A stretch of DNA of 49,712 bases from Rhodospirillaceae bacterium (GTDB lineage: Bacteria; Pseudomonadota; Gammaproteobacteria; Steroidobacterales; Rariloculaceae): the NCBI GenBank assembly GCA_024638465.1, contig JAHEKF010000020.1, forward strand, positions 1 to 49,712, given 5' to 3'. Position 1 is the first letter of the stretch, and every line of letters begins with the position of its first letter. The notes beneath the pieces were generated by a model that worked only from the letters and a program-made list of their open reading frames with translations, searched no databases and had not been told where the DNA came from. Both the position numbers and the translations under genes were made by a program. Positions 8,795 to 17,231 of the stretch are shown piece after piece.

Positions 8795-10510
8795 CTATTG
8801 CAGAGTTCGCAGTTCCTCGATTCGCCGGGCCTCGAATTCGTCACCGGGATTCCACGCAGGAAGCGCGTCAGCGTTAGCAATGCGGAGCCCGATGGCGTAC
8901 GCGAGCCGCGCGTCTTCGACCATGCCGTCAAAGTTCCAGTCATCCTCGAGTTCGTCGCTCGGTTGGTGGTAATGCACGCTGACCCATTGCTCGATCTGCT
9001 CGACTCCCCAACCTTCGGGCCGATCCACGAAGTCCGTGCCTTCGTCGATATACACAGCGGGCACGCCGATTTTTGCGAAATTGAACTGATCCGAGCGATA
9101 GAAATAGCCGCGATCCGGGAACTGATCGCCCTGCACGCGGCGACCCTGATCGCTGGCTGCCTGCTCGACGATCGCGTCGAGACTCGATTTTCCGTAGCCG
9201 ATAAAAGTGACATCCCGGGTGCGCCCCCAGATATTGCCGCCGTCCAGATTGACGTTCGCCGCGAGACGGCCAGGCGGGAAACCGGGTTGCCGCGCATAGA
9301 AGGCCGAGCCCAGCAGACCCTGCTCTTCCGCAGCGACGAACAGAAACAGGACCGATCTTCGCGGCGGCATTTCGAGGCTTCTGAAGGCATCCGCGATCTC
9401 GAGAACCTGAGCAACGCCGGCAGCGTTATCCCTCGCGCCGTTGTAAATCGCGTCGCCGTCTGCGTTCGGCTCGCCAATACCGAGATGGTCGTGATGCGCG
9501 GTGTAGACGACGACCTCGTCGCGCAGGCCGGGATCGCTGCCTTCGAGCAGGCCTGCGACATTGGCGGTTTCGACGCGAGATAGCGCATTCTGAAGTCGAA
9601 GCGACGTCGAGATTCCGAGCTCGACAGGCTCGAATTCGGATGAACGCGCCGCAGCAACGAGTTCGTCGAGGCTGCGCCCGGCGAAGGCAACAAGTTCGGC
9701 GGCTGCCTGCTCGGAAACCCAGGCCTGCACTTCGGTCGTTGGCTCCTGACCCGCCGGCAGCTTGTACTGAACTCCAGTCCAGGACGTCTGGACCACCTGA
9801 TAGGGATATCCCGCCGACGGCGTCGTATGAATGATGATGGCTCCGGCAGCGCCGAGTTCGGCCGCAATCTCATACTTGTAGGTCCAGCGACCGTAGTAGA
9901 GGCGTCGATTGCCCTCGAACAGGGCGGGGTCCCAGTCCGGATCGTTATTGAGCATGAGCAGTACTTTGCCGCTGACATCCCTGCCCTTGTAGTCGTCCCA
10001 GTTGAATTCAGGCGCTTGAATGCCGAAACCCACGAACACGAGTTCCGCACCGTCAATCCCGGCGCGTTCGGCCTGGGTGCCCGAAGCGGCGATGTAATCA
10101 TCCCAATGCTCGAGCGACAGCGTATCGGTGCCGCGATTGAACGTCCATGTCGGAGGTGGCGTCGTCGTTATGCTGACGATATCGAAGGGTTGTAGCCAGC
10201 TGCCGTCGTCGCCGGCCGGAACCAGGCCCATGCGATCGAGCGCATCGCTGAGATAGCGCTGCGTCATGAGATCGCCAGTCGTCGCCGGTCCCCTGCCTTC
10301 GTAGCTGTCGCTGGCGAGCACCTCGATGACGCCTCGCAGCCCGTCCTCGTCGATGGTATTCGCTGCCGTTACCGGGTTGTCGGCCGATTCCACGGCCGTC
10401 GACATGGCGGAATCCGGCGCCGGACCGCAAGCGCTGACCAGGATTGCGGCAACGATCATCCCGGGTCTCGCGAAGCGCTGAAGTAGTTCGAGTGTTTCGA
10501 TTACATTCAT
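8795..10510 (-). CDS. M28 family zinc metallopeptidase, predicted lipoprotein
   Basis: A 571-residue exported peptidase when started at ATG 10510. That start yields an N-terminal hydrophobic stretch ending in the lipobox LVSAC with Cys28, so the mature protein is probably lipid-anchored. A PA-type domain (about residues 150-260) precedes the M28 catalytic domain. Metal and catalytic motifs are TAHHDHLG (about 337-344), NGARDNAAG (Asp361 likely bridging), VAAEEQG (Glu395/396), VNLDGG and VHYHQPSDE near the C-terminus, i.e. the complete binuclear zinc set of aminopeptidases. It probably trims peptides in the periplasm. No good ribosome binding site is seen, and an AT-rich palindrome (10515-10529) lies directly upstream of the start. 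Confidence 0.85.
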   Translation of the reverse strand: MNVIETLELLQRFARPGMIVAAILVSACGPAPDSAMSTAVESADNPVTAANTIDEDGLRGVIEVLASDSYEGRGPATTGDLMTQRYLSDALDRMGLVPAGDDGSWLQPFDIVSITTTPPPTWTFNRGTDTLSLEHWDDYIAASGTQAERAGIDGAELVFVGFGIQAPEFNWDDYKGRDVSGKVLLMLNNDPDWDPALFEGNRRLYYGRWTYKYEIAAELGAAGAIIIHTTPSAGYPYQVVQTSWTGVQYKLPAGQEPTTEVQAWVSEQAAAELVAFAGRSLDELVAAARSSEFEPVELGISTSLRLQNALSRVETANVAGLLEGSDPGLRDEVVVYTAHHDHLGIGEPNADGDAIYNGARDNAAGVAQVLEIADAFRSLEMPPRRSVLFLFVAAEEQGLLGSAFYARQPGFPPGRLAANVNLDGGNIWGRTRDVTFIGYGKSSLDAIVEQAASDQGRRVQGDQFPDRGYFYRSDQFNFAKIGVPAVYIDEGTDFVDRPEGWGVEQIEQWVSVHYHQPSDELEDDWNFDGMVEDARLAYAIGLRIANADALPAWNPGDEFEARRIEELRTLQ

Positions 10511-10514
10511 ATAT

Positions 10515-10529
10515 TTATCAATATGATAA
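10515..10529. promoter_or_regulatory. AT-rich palindrome at the peptidase start
   Basis: TTATCA-ATA-TGATAA is a perfect inverted repeat with 6-base arms ending five bases upstream of ATG 10510. It could be a regulator binding site or a weak hairpin that limits ribosome access, where a Shine-Dalgarno sequence would be expected. No regulator is identified. Confidence 0.35.
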
Positions 10530-10619
10530 GGGAAATACATAAACAAAATTATAGGATATTTTGCCAACGATCAGCGCTAGCATGGCCGCGCCGCAGCGTC
10601 GTGACGCCCCACCCGGTTT

Positions 10620-11474
10620 CTAATCGGTGCCGACCGCAATCTCACGGCCGTCGTCCCGGATCCACTCGCTCCAGGACCCTGCGTAGATGCGTCCTCGCTC
10701 GAGTCCCGCGGCGGCAAACCCGAGTGACAGGTGGCATGCGGTGACTCCCGAGCCGCACATCGTCACGACGGCGGAGCTTGCATGGCCTTCGAGCGAGCTC
10801 TCGATGCGCGATCTGAGCTGTTCCCGTGGCAGAAAACAACCGTCATCGCCGACGAGTTCCGTAAACGGCAGGTTTCTGGCGCCGGGAACGTGGCCCGCGA
10901 CGGGGTCGATCGGCTCCTCTTCACCGCGAAACCGCGCGGCGCCGCGGGCGTCGAGAATGAGTGCGCCTGAGTCGATCTCGAGCGGAACATCCCCGGTGAC
11001 GACGACCCATTTGTCGTGAACCGTTGCCGGAACGAAGTTCGCGGACTGCGCTTCAACCTCGCCTTTCTCCAGCGCGCCTCCATTTTCGGTCCAGGCGGCC
11101 AGGCCGCCGTCGAGGACCGCGACGCGTTCGTGACCGAGCCACTGCAACAGCCACCACAGCCGCGCTGCGATGGCCCCGGCGGCGTCATCGTAGGCGACAA
11201 CGAGGGTTGAGTTGTCGATTCCCCAGCTGCCGAGTCGGTGCGCGAGATCGGCTGGTTGCGGCAGCGGGTGCCGGCCCTCATGAGGTGCGGGTTCAGCGGA
11301 CAGATCGTCGTCGAGATGCGCATAGTGGGCGCCGGGCAGATGCCCTCTCAAATAGGCCGCGTAGCCGGCATCCGGCTCGGTCAGCTGAAAACGACAGTCG
11401 ATGACGACGCAGTCCGGATCGGCCAGCTTTGTCGCCAGCGTCTCAGCGTCGATTAGTGGCTTGGTCGTGATAAT
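10620..11474 (-). CDS. 3-mercaptopyruvate/thiosulfate sulfurtransferase, ATT start proposed
   Basis: Two-domain rhodanese. The second domain holds the active loop MCGSGVTA with Cys240 (numbered from the ATT start); CGSGVTA is the loop found in 3-mercaptopyruvate sulfurtransferases such as SseA. The first domain carries GHLPGAHYAHLDDDL and LVVAYDD. The start is unusual: the conserved beginning of domain 1 (PLIDAETLATKLADPDCVVIDCRF) lies upstream of the first conventional start codon (TTG 11351), and the frame is open only as far as a TGA at 11483-11481. Between them there is no ATG, GTG or TTG that keeps the domain whole. ATT 11474 with GAG 6-8 bases upstream gives 284 residues, a normal family length. 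CTG 11438 is the alternative. Confidence 0.78.
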   Translation of the reverse strand: MITTKPLIDAETLATKLADPDCVVIDCRFQLTEPDAGYAAYLRGHLPGAHYAHLDDDLSAEPAPHEGRHPLPQPADLAHRLGSWGIDNSTLVVAYDDAAGAIAARLWWLLQWLGHERVAVLDGGLAAWTENGGALEKGEVEAQSANFVPATVHDKWVVVTGDVPLEIDSGALILDARGAARFRGEEEPIDPVAGHVPGARNLPFTELVGDDGCFLPREQLRSRIESSLEGHASSAVVTMCGSGVTACHLSLGFAAAGLERGRIYAGSWSEWIRDDGREIAVGTD

Positions 11475-11480
11475 GGTCGC

Positions 11481-11512
11481 TCAAAACAGAACCGCCCGGA
11501 CAAGCCGGGCGG
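11481..11512 (-). terminator. Terminator after the TonB/TPR operon
   Basis: CCGCCCGG and CCGGGCGG pair around a 5-base loop (11492-11512). Reading leftward they are followed by TTCTGTTTTG, a broken U-tract. It sits just past the stop of the TPR gene and just before the sulfurtransferase, so it should separate the two units. Confidence 0.65.
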
Positions 11513-11545
11513 ATACATAACTAACGCTCAGTGTTTTTGCAGGGG

Positions 11546-12853
11546 CTATCGGTTCAGTGCCGCCTGTAGCTGGTTTTCGCGTTCTTCTTCCGCGTTAACG
11601 TACTGAATCCAGCTCTGCGCCGCTGTTCGACTGCGCGTGTCTTCCTCGGCTTCTTCGAACGCAGCGCGCGCCGCGGTGTACTCTTCCAGTTCGAAAAGGC
11701 ACGCGCCGAGAATCATGTTGCCCTGATCCGGACGGCGCAGATCCCCCTTACGCAGTCCTTCTCGCGCCGTATCGACACAGTCCTGCCAATTCGCGAGATT
11801 CTGGTGCGACTGCGCGAGGCGAAGGTCGATTTCGCCGTTGTCTGACATGCCGGCCGCGCGGCTCAACGCGGGCAGCGCCTTGACGTCTTCTTGAGCGAGC
11901 TGCCAGGCCTGTGCAAGTACCCGCCAGTTGTTCTCGTTCGACTCGATCGTCCCGTCGTCGAGACCCGCTTCCATGATTCTGGCAGCCTTGACCGGTATGT
12001 CGGCTCCCAGCAGCAGCTGCGCGAGCTGGACGAACTCGTTGCCACGCTCGAGCCAGCCGGCTTCGTAGGCCGTCTCATAGAGCGCGAGCTGACGCGCGTC
12101 TTCGCCTTCCTGGCCATACATCGCAGATAGCTGGATGAAGTATTCACGTTTCGGCCACGTGTCGATAATCGTCCTGAGAACACTGATTACGTTCGGATAG
12201 TCCTCGAGCTCGTAATAGAAGACGTTGAGCAATCGATACCAGTTTTCCTGCAGCTCCTGACCCTGAACCTGTGCTACTTCGATTGCCTGCAGCACCGGCT
12301 CGATGCCTTCTCGATACTGCTGCAGCTGATAATGGATCTGTGCGCGCAAAATGTACGGATCGGGCCCCGGGTTTTCCGCGATCGCGAACCACTGATCGAG
12401 CATGTCGAGTGAGTCCTGATAGCGCTCCTGCTGGAAGTACAGCTGGCAGAGCGTGAATCGCGTCGTCGTCTCCATTCCCAGCGGTAAATCAGGCTGCGCG
12501 AGTACCATCTCATACGCATTGATCGCTTCCGCGTAGTTGTCCTGCCCGAAGTAGATGAACGCATAGAAGTTCCACATTTGCGCCACTTCGTAGCTGTTGA
12601 GGCCGTCCATGTCGCGGACTTCCTGCAGCAACTCCTCGGCGCAAACGAGATCGTCCATTTCAGAGCAGGCCTGGGCTTCGGCGAGACGCGAATAGACGCG
12701 TTCGCGCATAGCCGGCGTTTCCCGTGTGGGCTGCGTGTTGGCGGTACTTTCCCCGTCCCCCATGCCCTGAGCATGACTCGGCGCGGAATCGAGAAGCAGG
12801 CTGCCGCCGACCAATGCAGCAGCGACCGAAACAGCAAAACGTGTGCCTGGCAT
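11546..12853 (-). CDS. TPR-repeat periplasmic protein of the TtpC-TonB operon
   Basis: Start taken at ATG 12853 (GGAG 7 bases upstream), giving 435 residues. The upstream in-frame extension to 12895 overlaps tonB and would bury the signal peptide. MPGTRFAVSVAAALVGGSLL is the signal peptide, with cleavage near SHA-Q. The rest is helical tetratricopeptide repeats, recognisable by patterns such as QMWNFYAFIYFGQDNYAEAINAY and ILRAQIHYQLQQYREGIEPVL. A TPR protein encoded after TonB is a standing member of TonB2/TtpC-type clusters in Vibrio and Shewanella, where it supports the system from the periplasmic side. Its exact task is not clear. It is the last gene of the operon, 25 bases after tonB, and a terminator hairpin follows. 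Confidence 0.8.
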   Translation of the reverse strand: MPGTRFAVSVAAALVGGSLLLDSAPSHAQGMGDGESTANTQPTRETPAMRERVYSRLAEAQACSEMDDLVCAEELLQEVRDMDGLNSYEVAQMWNFYAFIYFGQDNYAEAINAYEMVLAQPDLPLGMETTTRFTLCQLYFQQERYQDSLDMLDQWFAIAENPGPDPYILRAQIHYQLQQYREGIEPVLQAIEVAQVQGQELQENWYRLLNVFYYELEDYPNVISVLRTIIDTWPKREYFIQLSAMYGQEGEDARQLALYETAYEAGWLERGNEFVQLAQLLLGADIPVKAARIMEAGLDDGTIESNENNWRVLAQAWQLAQEDVKALPALSRAAGMSDNGEIDLRLAQSHQNLANWQDCVDTAREGLRKGDLRRPDQGNMILGACLFELEEYTAARAAFEEAEEDTRSRTAAQSWIQYVNAEEERENQLQAALNR

Positions 12854-12878
12854 TCTTAGCTCCTGATCGACCTGGCCG

Positions 12879-13478
12879 TTATCGGGCGATTTCAAAAGTA
12901 ATCTTGTTCCGTACGCCTGGAACTTCGACTGGCTGACCGTCGATGACCCGAGGCTTGTATTTGAATTTCAGCGCGGCTTCGGATGCCGCCCGCTCGAACA
13001 GCGTGCTCGTCGACTCCACGACGGAGACGTCTCTCACGGAACCGTTAGTCGTGACGGTAAATTCGACGATGACATATCCTTCGAGGCCGCGCGACAATGC
13101 GCGCGACGGATAAACCGGCGCGACCTTGACGATAGGCAGGTATTCGCCGTCGCTGACGCCGAAGCCGACGCCGCCAACGGAGATGCCGGCATCGAGTGAC
13201 GGAGCGGACATCGAAACGGCCATCGAGTTGTCGAAATTGTCTGCGGCGCTCGGAGTCGGCATTTCGGGCGGCGTCTCCGGCTCCGGTGGTTTCTCGGGTT
13301 TTTCCTGTTTGGTTTCGATGACCTCGTTGCGCTCGACGCGTACGAAGTCGGTTACGCGAAAGCTGTTCGCTTCGGTAAGCGCGCCACGGCCCGTGGCGAT
13401 CAGCAGCTGCATGACGAAGAGCAGACCGAAAGTAACGGCAGCTCCGATGGCGATGGATGAGGCGTATCGCGCGATCAT
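12879..13478 (-). CDS. tonB: TonB energy transducer (TonB2 type)
   Basis: A 199-residue TonB, started at ATG 13478 because GGGGAG lies 5-9 bases upstream. One transmembrane anchor (about residues 8-27) is followed by a short Pro/Glu/Lys linker (EKPEKPPEPETPPEMP, about 57-72), which would reach across the periplasm. The C-terminal TonB domain (about 115-199) has the landmarks PVYPSRALSRGLEGYVIVEFTV and FKYKPRVIDGQPVEVPGV. It should pass energy from the ExbB/ExbD complexes to outer-membrane TonB-dependent receptors. The linker is short, as in TonB2 proteins. It lies between exbD and the TPR gene in the seven-gene leftward operon. Confidence 0.9.
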   Translation of the reverse strand: MIARYASSIAIGAAVTFGLLFVMQLLIATGRGALTEANSFRVTDFVRVERNEVIETKQEKPEKPPEPETPPEMPTPSAADNFDNSMAVSMSAPSLDAGISVGGVGFGVSDGEYLPIVKVAPVYPSRALSRGLEGYVIVEFTVTTNGSVRDVSVVESTSTLFERAASEAALKFKYKPRVIDGQPVEVPGVRNKITFEIAR

Positions 13479-13573
13479 GAGGTCTCCCCGATATCTAAAC
13501 ACCAACTAACACGAGGACCGCCAGCACCGACGAATCCTGCAACTTGCCCGATTCTAGCACGATTGCGCGCTTC

Positions 13574-13978
13574 TCACGGAACCGCAGCGGCGATCGTAAC
13601 GTCCTCGATCCCGATGGCTCTCGCCGCGTCCATTACGTTAATAACGAACTCGTTTGCCGCGCCGTTATCGGCTTGAATCACCACGCCACCTTCCGGATTC
13701 TCGGCTAGCAGTCGTTCGATCGCGGCGCGCACGCCGTCCGCACCAACGCTGCGCTGGTCCACCCAGATTTCGTTGTTGGCCGTAACGGCCACGAAGATAC
13801 TGCCGCGATCCGGCGTAATCGCAGTTACCGCGCTCGGACGTGAGACTTCGACGCCCGGATCCTTGACGAAGACGGCGGTAACGATAAAGAAGATCAGCAT
13901 GATGAACACGACGTCGAGCATCGGCGTCAGGTTGATTTCAGCTTCTTCGTCGTCCTGGTATTGATCTACATCTTGCAT
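13574..13978 (-). CDS. exbD: ExbD family protein, first of two
   Basis: 134 residues: a short cytosolic head, one transmembrane helix (about 20-40: LTPMLDVVFIMLIFFIVTA) with the membrane Asp (Asp22) needed for proton use in ExbD/TolR, and a periplasmic domain. It forms the proton channel stator with ExbB. The helix is nearly identical to that of the second ExbD (14018-14431), while the periplasmic parts differ, so the two arose by duplication. ATG 13978 has AAGGA about 9 bases upstream. Confidence 0.9.
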   Translation of the reverse strand: MQDVDQYQDDEEAEINLTPMLDVVFIMLIFFIVTAVFVKDPGVEVSRPSAVTAITPDRGSIFVAVTANNEIWVDQRSVGADGVRAAIERLLAENPEGGVVIQADNGAANEFVINVMDAARAIGIEDVTIAAAVP

Positions 13979-14017
13979 TGCGTTGGATCCTTGCTCATTC
14001 GCGCTCGTGTGACAGGG

Positions 14018-14431
14018 CTATTCTGCAGCCGAGGCGATGGAAATGTCGTAGACGTTGGCCTGACGCGCGGCATCCATGACGGCGACCAGTTTTTCGGCCG
14101 TCGATGCTCTTGCGGTCTGAATGACGACCGGGCGTTCCGGATCCTCGGCATGCAATCGTTCGACGTTGGCGCGCACCGCACGCACGTCGACGATACGGTT
14201 GTCGATCCAGATATCGTCGGTCGCATCGATAATGACGAGAATGGCGCCCTCTTCCTGAACGACCTGCGCCTGGTTGTCCTCGGGACGGTTACCTTCAACG
14301 CCGGTCTCGCGAATGAATGTTGCGGTGACGATGAAGAAGATCAGCATGATGAACACGACGTCGAGCATCGGCGTCAGGTTGATCTCGTTCTCGTCGTCTT
14401 CGGTTTTGATCGTTGCGATGTGCTTTTTCAA
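14018..14431 (-). CDS. exbD: ExbD family protein, second of two
   Basis: 137 residues with the same plan as its neighbour: cytosolic head, membrane helix beginning LTPMLDVVFIMLIFF (with its membrane Asp) and a periplasmic domain ending in a V-Y-D-I-S-I strand. The start is TTG 14431, with GGAGG 8 bases upstream; an out-of-frame ATG in between is not used for this protein. It is encoded directly after exbB. Having two ExbD genes beside one ExbB and one TtpC suggests either a mixed ExbD dimer or one ExbD for each of the two ExbB-like proteins. Confidence 0.9.
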   Translation of the reverse strand: MKKHIATIKTEDDENEINLTPMLDVVFIMLIFFIVTATFIRETGVEGNRPEDNQAQVVQEEGAILVIIDATDDIWIDNRIVDVRAVRANVERLHAEDPERPVVIQTARASTAEKLVAVMDAARQANVYDISIASAAE

Positions 14432-14500
14432 TGCGTCATCCTCCGCAGGATTCTGCTGCGCGTTAGTATACCTCGTACTTCAAGGTATGCTCAAGCTCAA

Positions 14501-15028
14501 CTAGTGGTCCATCGTTAGTTCGTCTTCGAGCAGCCCGGTACGGCGTTTCGCCGTGCGAGTCAGAATGGTGACGAAAAATACGCCCGACAGAGCGCCGACC
14601 ATGCCCGCCATCGTTGGCACCGTGGCTCTCGAGACGCCGGCGGCCATCGCGCGAGCATTACTCGTGCCCTGTACCGCCATGACCTCGAATACCTGGATCA
14701 TGCCGGTCACGGTGCCCATCAGGCCGAGCAGCGGGCACAGCGCTACCAGCGTCTGAATCAGCGGCAGACTCTGATTGGCGGCGATCCTGACGCGCGAGAT
14801 TATGCCGTCACGGATCTGGTGTGCATGCCAGGATTTTCGTTCGGGCCGGTTTTCCCATTGCTCGATTGCCTGCCGGGTCAGCGTATTGAGGCCGGTTCGG
14901 TAGAACATCAGCCGCTCGAGAATCAGGATCCACAGGAACAGGATGTTGATTCCGATCACGCGAAGTACGGGCCCGCCTAACTCTAGGAAGTCTCGAATCG
15001 CTTCAAAGGCATCTATCAAAAACTGCAT
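14501..15028 (-). CDS. exbB: ExbB2-type proton channel protein
   Basis: 175 residues of the MotA/TolQ/ExbB family. Three membrane segments are visible: about 20-38, about 95-118 (LIQTLVALCPLLGLMGTVTGMIQVF, the conserved signature) and about 138-160. It pairs with ExbD to convert the proton gradient into movement of TonB. The short length without a periplasmic N-terminal extension distinguishes it from the TtpC-like protein encoded just upstream. ATG 15028 has GGAGAG upstream. A GC-rich hairpin separates it from ttpC. Confidence 0.9.
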   Translation of the reverse strand: MQFLIDAFEAIRDFLELGGPVLRVIGINILFLWILILERLMFYRTGLNTLTRQAIEQWENRPERKSWHAHQIRDGIISRVRIAANQSLPLIQTLVALCPLLGLMGTVTGMIQVFEVMAVQGTSNARAMAAGVSRATVPTMAGMVGALSGVFFVTILTRTAKRRTGLLEDELTMDH

Positions 15029-15049
15029 TTATTCTCTCCGGAAGCGACG

Positions 15050-15073
15050 GTCCCGGCGTTCGCACGCCGGGAC
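15050..15073 (-). other. Strong stem-loop inside the TonB operon
   Basis: GTCCCGGCGT and ACGCCGGGAC form a perfect 10-bp stem with a TCGC-type tetraloop in the 65-base gap between the ttpC-like gene and exbB. There is no U-tract, so it is more likely an mRNA processing or stability element than a terminator. It could set different dosages for the flanking genes. Confidence 0.6.
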
Positions 15074-15093
15074 ATCGCCCTGTTTTTGATTGC

Positions 15094-16461
15094 CTAAGCC
15101 GTCTTTTCGGATTGCTCCGCGACGATCCCTGCGGCCTGCTCCTGCAGTACCTGCGTAATGGCCTTACTGCGACCATTCACCAGCGTATGCAGCAACACGG
15201 TTGGAATAGCGACGGTCAGACCCAGCACGGTCGTTATCAGCGCCTGTGAAATACCGCCGGCCATGGTGGTCGGATCGCCGGTACCGAACAGTGTGATCGC
15301 CTGGAACGTCTGAATCATGCCGGTTACCGTTCCGAGCAGGCCGAGCAGCGGCGCTACCACGGAAATCACCTTGATGAACAGAATACCGCGCTGCAACGCC
15401 GGCATCTCCCTCAGGATCGCTTCGCCGAGCTTCAGTTCGAGGGTCTCCGTATCGACGCTTCGGTTGCTGTGGTAGACCTGAAGTACCCGACCGAGCGCAT
15501 TGTCTTCGGCCGGTGTATCGCGCTTGAGCTGCGCTCTGACCTTGCCACCGGCAATCGTCAGGCTGAGGAGTCTGGCGAGCGCGAGTAGTACGCCGACGAT
15601 ACCGAGGGAGATAATGACGTAACCCACGATACCGCCCTGCTGGACACGTTCCTGCAGATTCGGCGTCTCGACCAACGCGGACAGAATGACGCCGCCCGTG
15701 GGATCGACGCCAAAGCGAACGAAGCTACCCGGTGTGGCGCCGAGAAGGTTTCCCGTGCTGTTGACGAAGCGGCCTCCCTCCGGCTGGCGCTGCAGTTCCG
15801 ATACGGTGTTCGTGTCGGGATTGCGTTGCAGGTAGCGGCCATCGGCAACGACGTTGAACGTGCCGACCCGGACGATGTCTTCGAAGGTCTCCTGGCCGCC
15901 GGTTGTGATCACGCGGTAGTCAGAGATACGTTTGACCTTGCCCTGCTCGGTTGCTTCGCGCTGCAACTCGAACCACAGACGCTCGATTTCCTCGATGGAT
16001 GCGAGCTGACTGCTCGAGCCCATCTTCGCCGCGAGCTCGGTCAGGAACTGGCCGCGGTCCGGGTATTCGATGTTGGTCGGCGAGTTCTCGAACTGCGCAC
16101 GCGCGTCGCCAGCGACCTGCTGCAGTACGCCGAACAGTTCACGCAGCGAGCCGAGACGTGTATCGAGCTGAGCCGTTCGGTCAGCGATCAGCAGCTCGTT
16201 TTCCTCGAATGAAGTTTCGAGCTGCTCACTGCGGGCCTCTTCGTTGGCCTGCTGTTGACGCGCCTGCGCGAGCAAATTCTGCTGCTCTGACTGGTTCGCT
16301 TCGAACTGACGCTGCCGTTCCTGCTCAGCAGCCTGATCCTCCGCGCTGCCCGATGCTACGCGTTCGAGCAATTGATCCAGTGTGAGTTCTTGCTGGGCTT
16401 GGGTTACGCCGGAAAATGCGAATACCAGCGCTGTGGCCGGTAGCAGTTTTGTGAAATTCAT
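15094..16461 (-). CDS. TtpC-like MotA/TolQ/ExbB protein with periplasmic extension
   Basis: 455 residues from ATG 16461, chosen because GGAGGAAGG precedes it and the ATG overlaps the DUF3450 stop (TAATG). A signal peptide (cleavage near TQAQ) leads a long Gln/Glu-rich coiled-coil region (about 25-115). A periplasmic domain follows (about 115-265), then the MotA/TolQ/ExbB core with membrane segments near 270-290, 360-385 (VVAPLLGLLGTVTGMIQTF) and 405-425. This layout is that of TtpC, a protein required with ExbB2, ExbD2 and TonB2 in Vibrio-type systems. The gene order DUF3450-ttpC-exbB-exbD-tonB-TPR supports the call. It probably couples inner-membrane proton flow to TonB for particular receptors. 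Confidence 0.88.
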   Translation of the reverse strand: MNFTKLLPATALVFAFSGVTQAQQELTLDQLLERVASGSAEDQAAEQERQRQFEANQSEQQNLLAQARQQQANEEARSEQLETSFEENELLIADRTAQLDTRLGSLRELFGVLQQVAGDARAQFENSPTNIEYPDRGQFLTELAAKMGSSSQLASIEEIERLWFELQREATEQGKVKRISDYRVITTGGQETFEDIVRVGTFNVVADGRYLQRNPDTNTVSELQRQPEGGRFVNSTGNLLGATPGSFVRFGVDPTGGVILSALVETPNLQERVQQGGIVGYVIISLGIVGVLLALARLLSLTIAGGKVRAQLKRDTPAEDNALGRVLQVYHSNRSVDTETLELKLGEAILREMPALQRGILFIKVISVVAPLLGLLGTVTGMIQTFQAITLFGTGDPTTMAGGISQALITTVLGLTVAIPTVLLHTLVNGRSKAITQVLQEQAAGIVAEQSEKTA

Positions 16462-17231
16462 TATCCTTCCTCCGGCGCGGGTACGGGCAGCAGCAGAAGC
16501 GACGGGCTCGTTTGGCCTCTTGCCAGCCTGAGTGCTTGCCGAATCGAGTTGCGGTAGTCGGTTCCGAGCGCGACCCATTCGCGGTTCGCCTGGTCCCAAA
16601 CGCCTTGATTTTCACCGTCGGGCGTCTGATAGACCAGCGAAACCCGGCCGATCTGAAGAAAGTCGACTTCCCGGTTCAGGCCGTCGATATCGAGCTCGCC
16701 AGTGTAGGAGAAGATCGTCCGACCGTAGTCGTTCTCAATCTGCCACGCTTCCATGACGACGCGGAATTTCTCCGCGGCCGTAACGTCGGCGCGGTTCAAT
16801 AGCGCGCTGAGTGAATTGACTCGCTCAGTGCGCTCGTTAATGAGGAACGGGACATCCGCGGCGACGAAGCGTTCCAGGCCGTCGATCATTCGCGTGAGCA
16901 GCGGCAATATCTGGCGCTCGATGACGGTAACGCTGTCGATCGACTCCGCCAGGTTCGCGAGTTCCTGATTCTGATCGTCTATTTGCCGCTGCAGCAGCGT
17001 GTTGTAGACGATCAGCCCATCGACTTCCTTCATGACGCTTCGGTACTCTTCGGTGATCGATCGCGTCTCTTCGACGATGCCGTCGATGACATCCTGCGAT
17101 TCCTGCGCCTGCTGAATGCGACGTTCCTCGGCTGCAACGATCTGATCGACTGCTTGGCCGGCGACCATTTCAGCGGTGAAGATCGCGCCGAGCGTGCTAA
17201 CCAGAAGCACTCCGTTACGTTTCGCTCTCAT
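16461..17231 (-). CDS. DUF3450 periplasmic coiled-coil protein
   Basis: 256 residues from ATG 17231 (GAGGAG 5-7 bases upstream; the longer GTG reading at 17237 leaves no room for that site). After a signal peptide (cleavage near VAGQ) comes a long coiled coil (about 30-115, QQAQESQDVIDGIVEETRSITEEY...) and a globular part with the DUF3450 landmarks LLTRMIDGLERFVAADVPFL and FRVVMEAWQIENDYGRTI. DUF3450 proteins are encoded beside ttpC in TonB2-type operons and are thought to act in the periplasm; no enzyme motif is visible. It is the first gene of the operon, and its stop overlaps the ttpC start. Confidence 0.85.
   Translation of the reverse strand: MRAKRNGVLLVSTLGAIFTAEMVAGQAVDQIVAAEERRIQQAQESQDVIDGIVEETRSITEEYRSVMKEVDGLIVYNTLLQRQIDDQNQELANLAESIDSVTVIERQILPLLTRMIDGLERFVAADVPFLINERTERVNSLSALLNRADVTAAEKFRVVMEAWQIENDYGRTIFSYTGELDIDGLNREVDFLQIGRVSLVYQTPDGENQGVWDQANREWVALGTDYRNSIRQALRLARGQTSPSLLLLPVPAPEEG

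Noticed and set aside
8737-10101. 454-codon leftward open frame
   Set aside because: It lies in a different frame of the M28 peptidase gene, is low-complexity Ser/Arg, and has no ribosome binding site.
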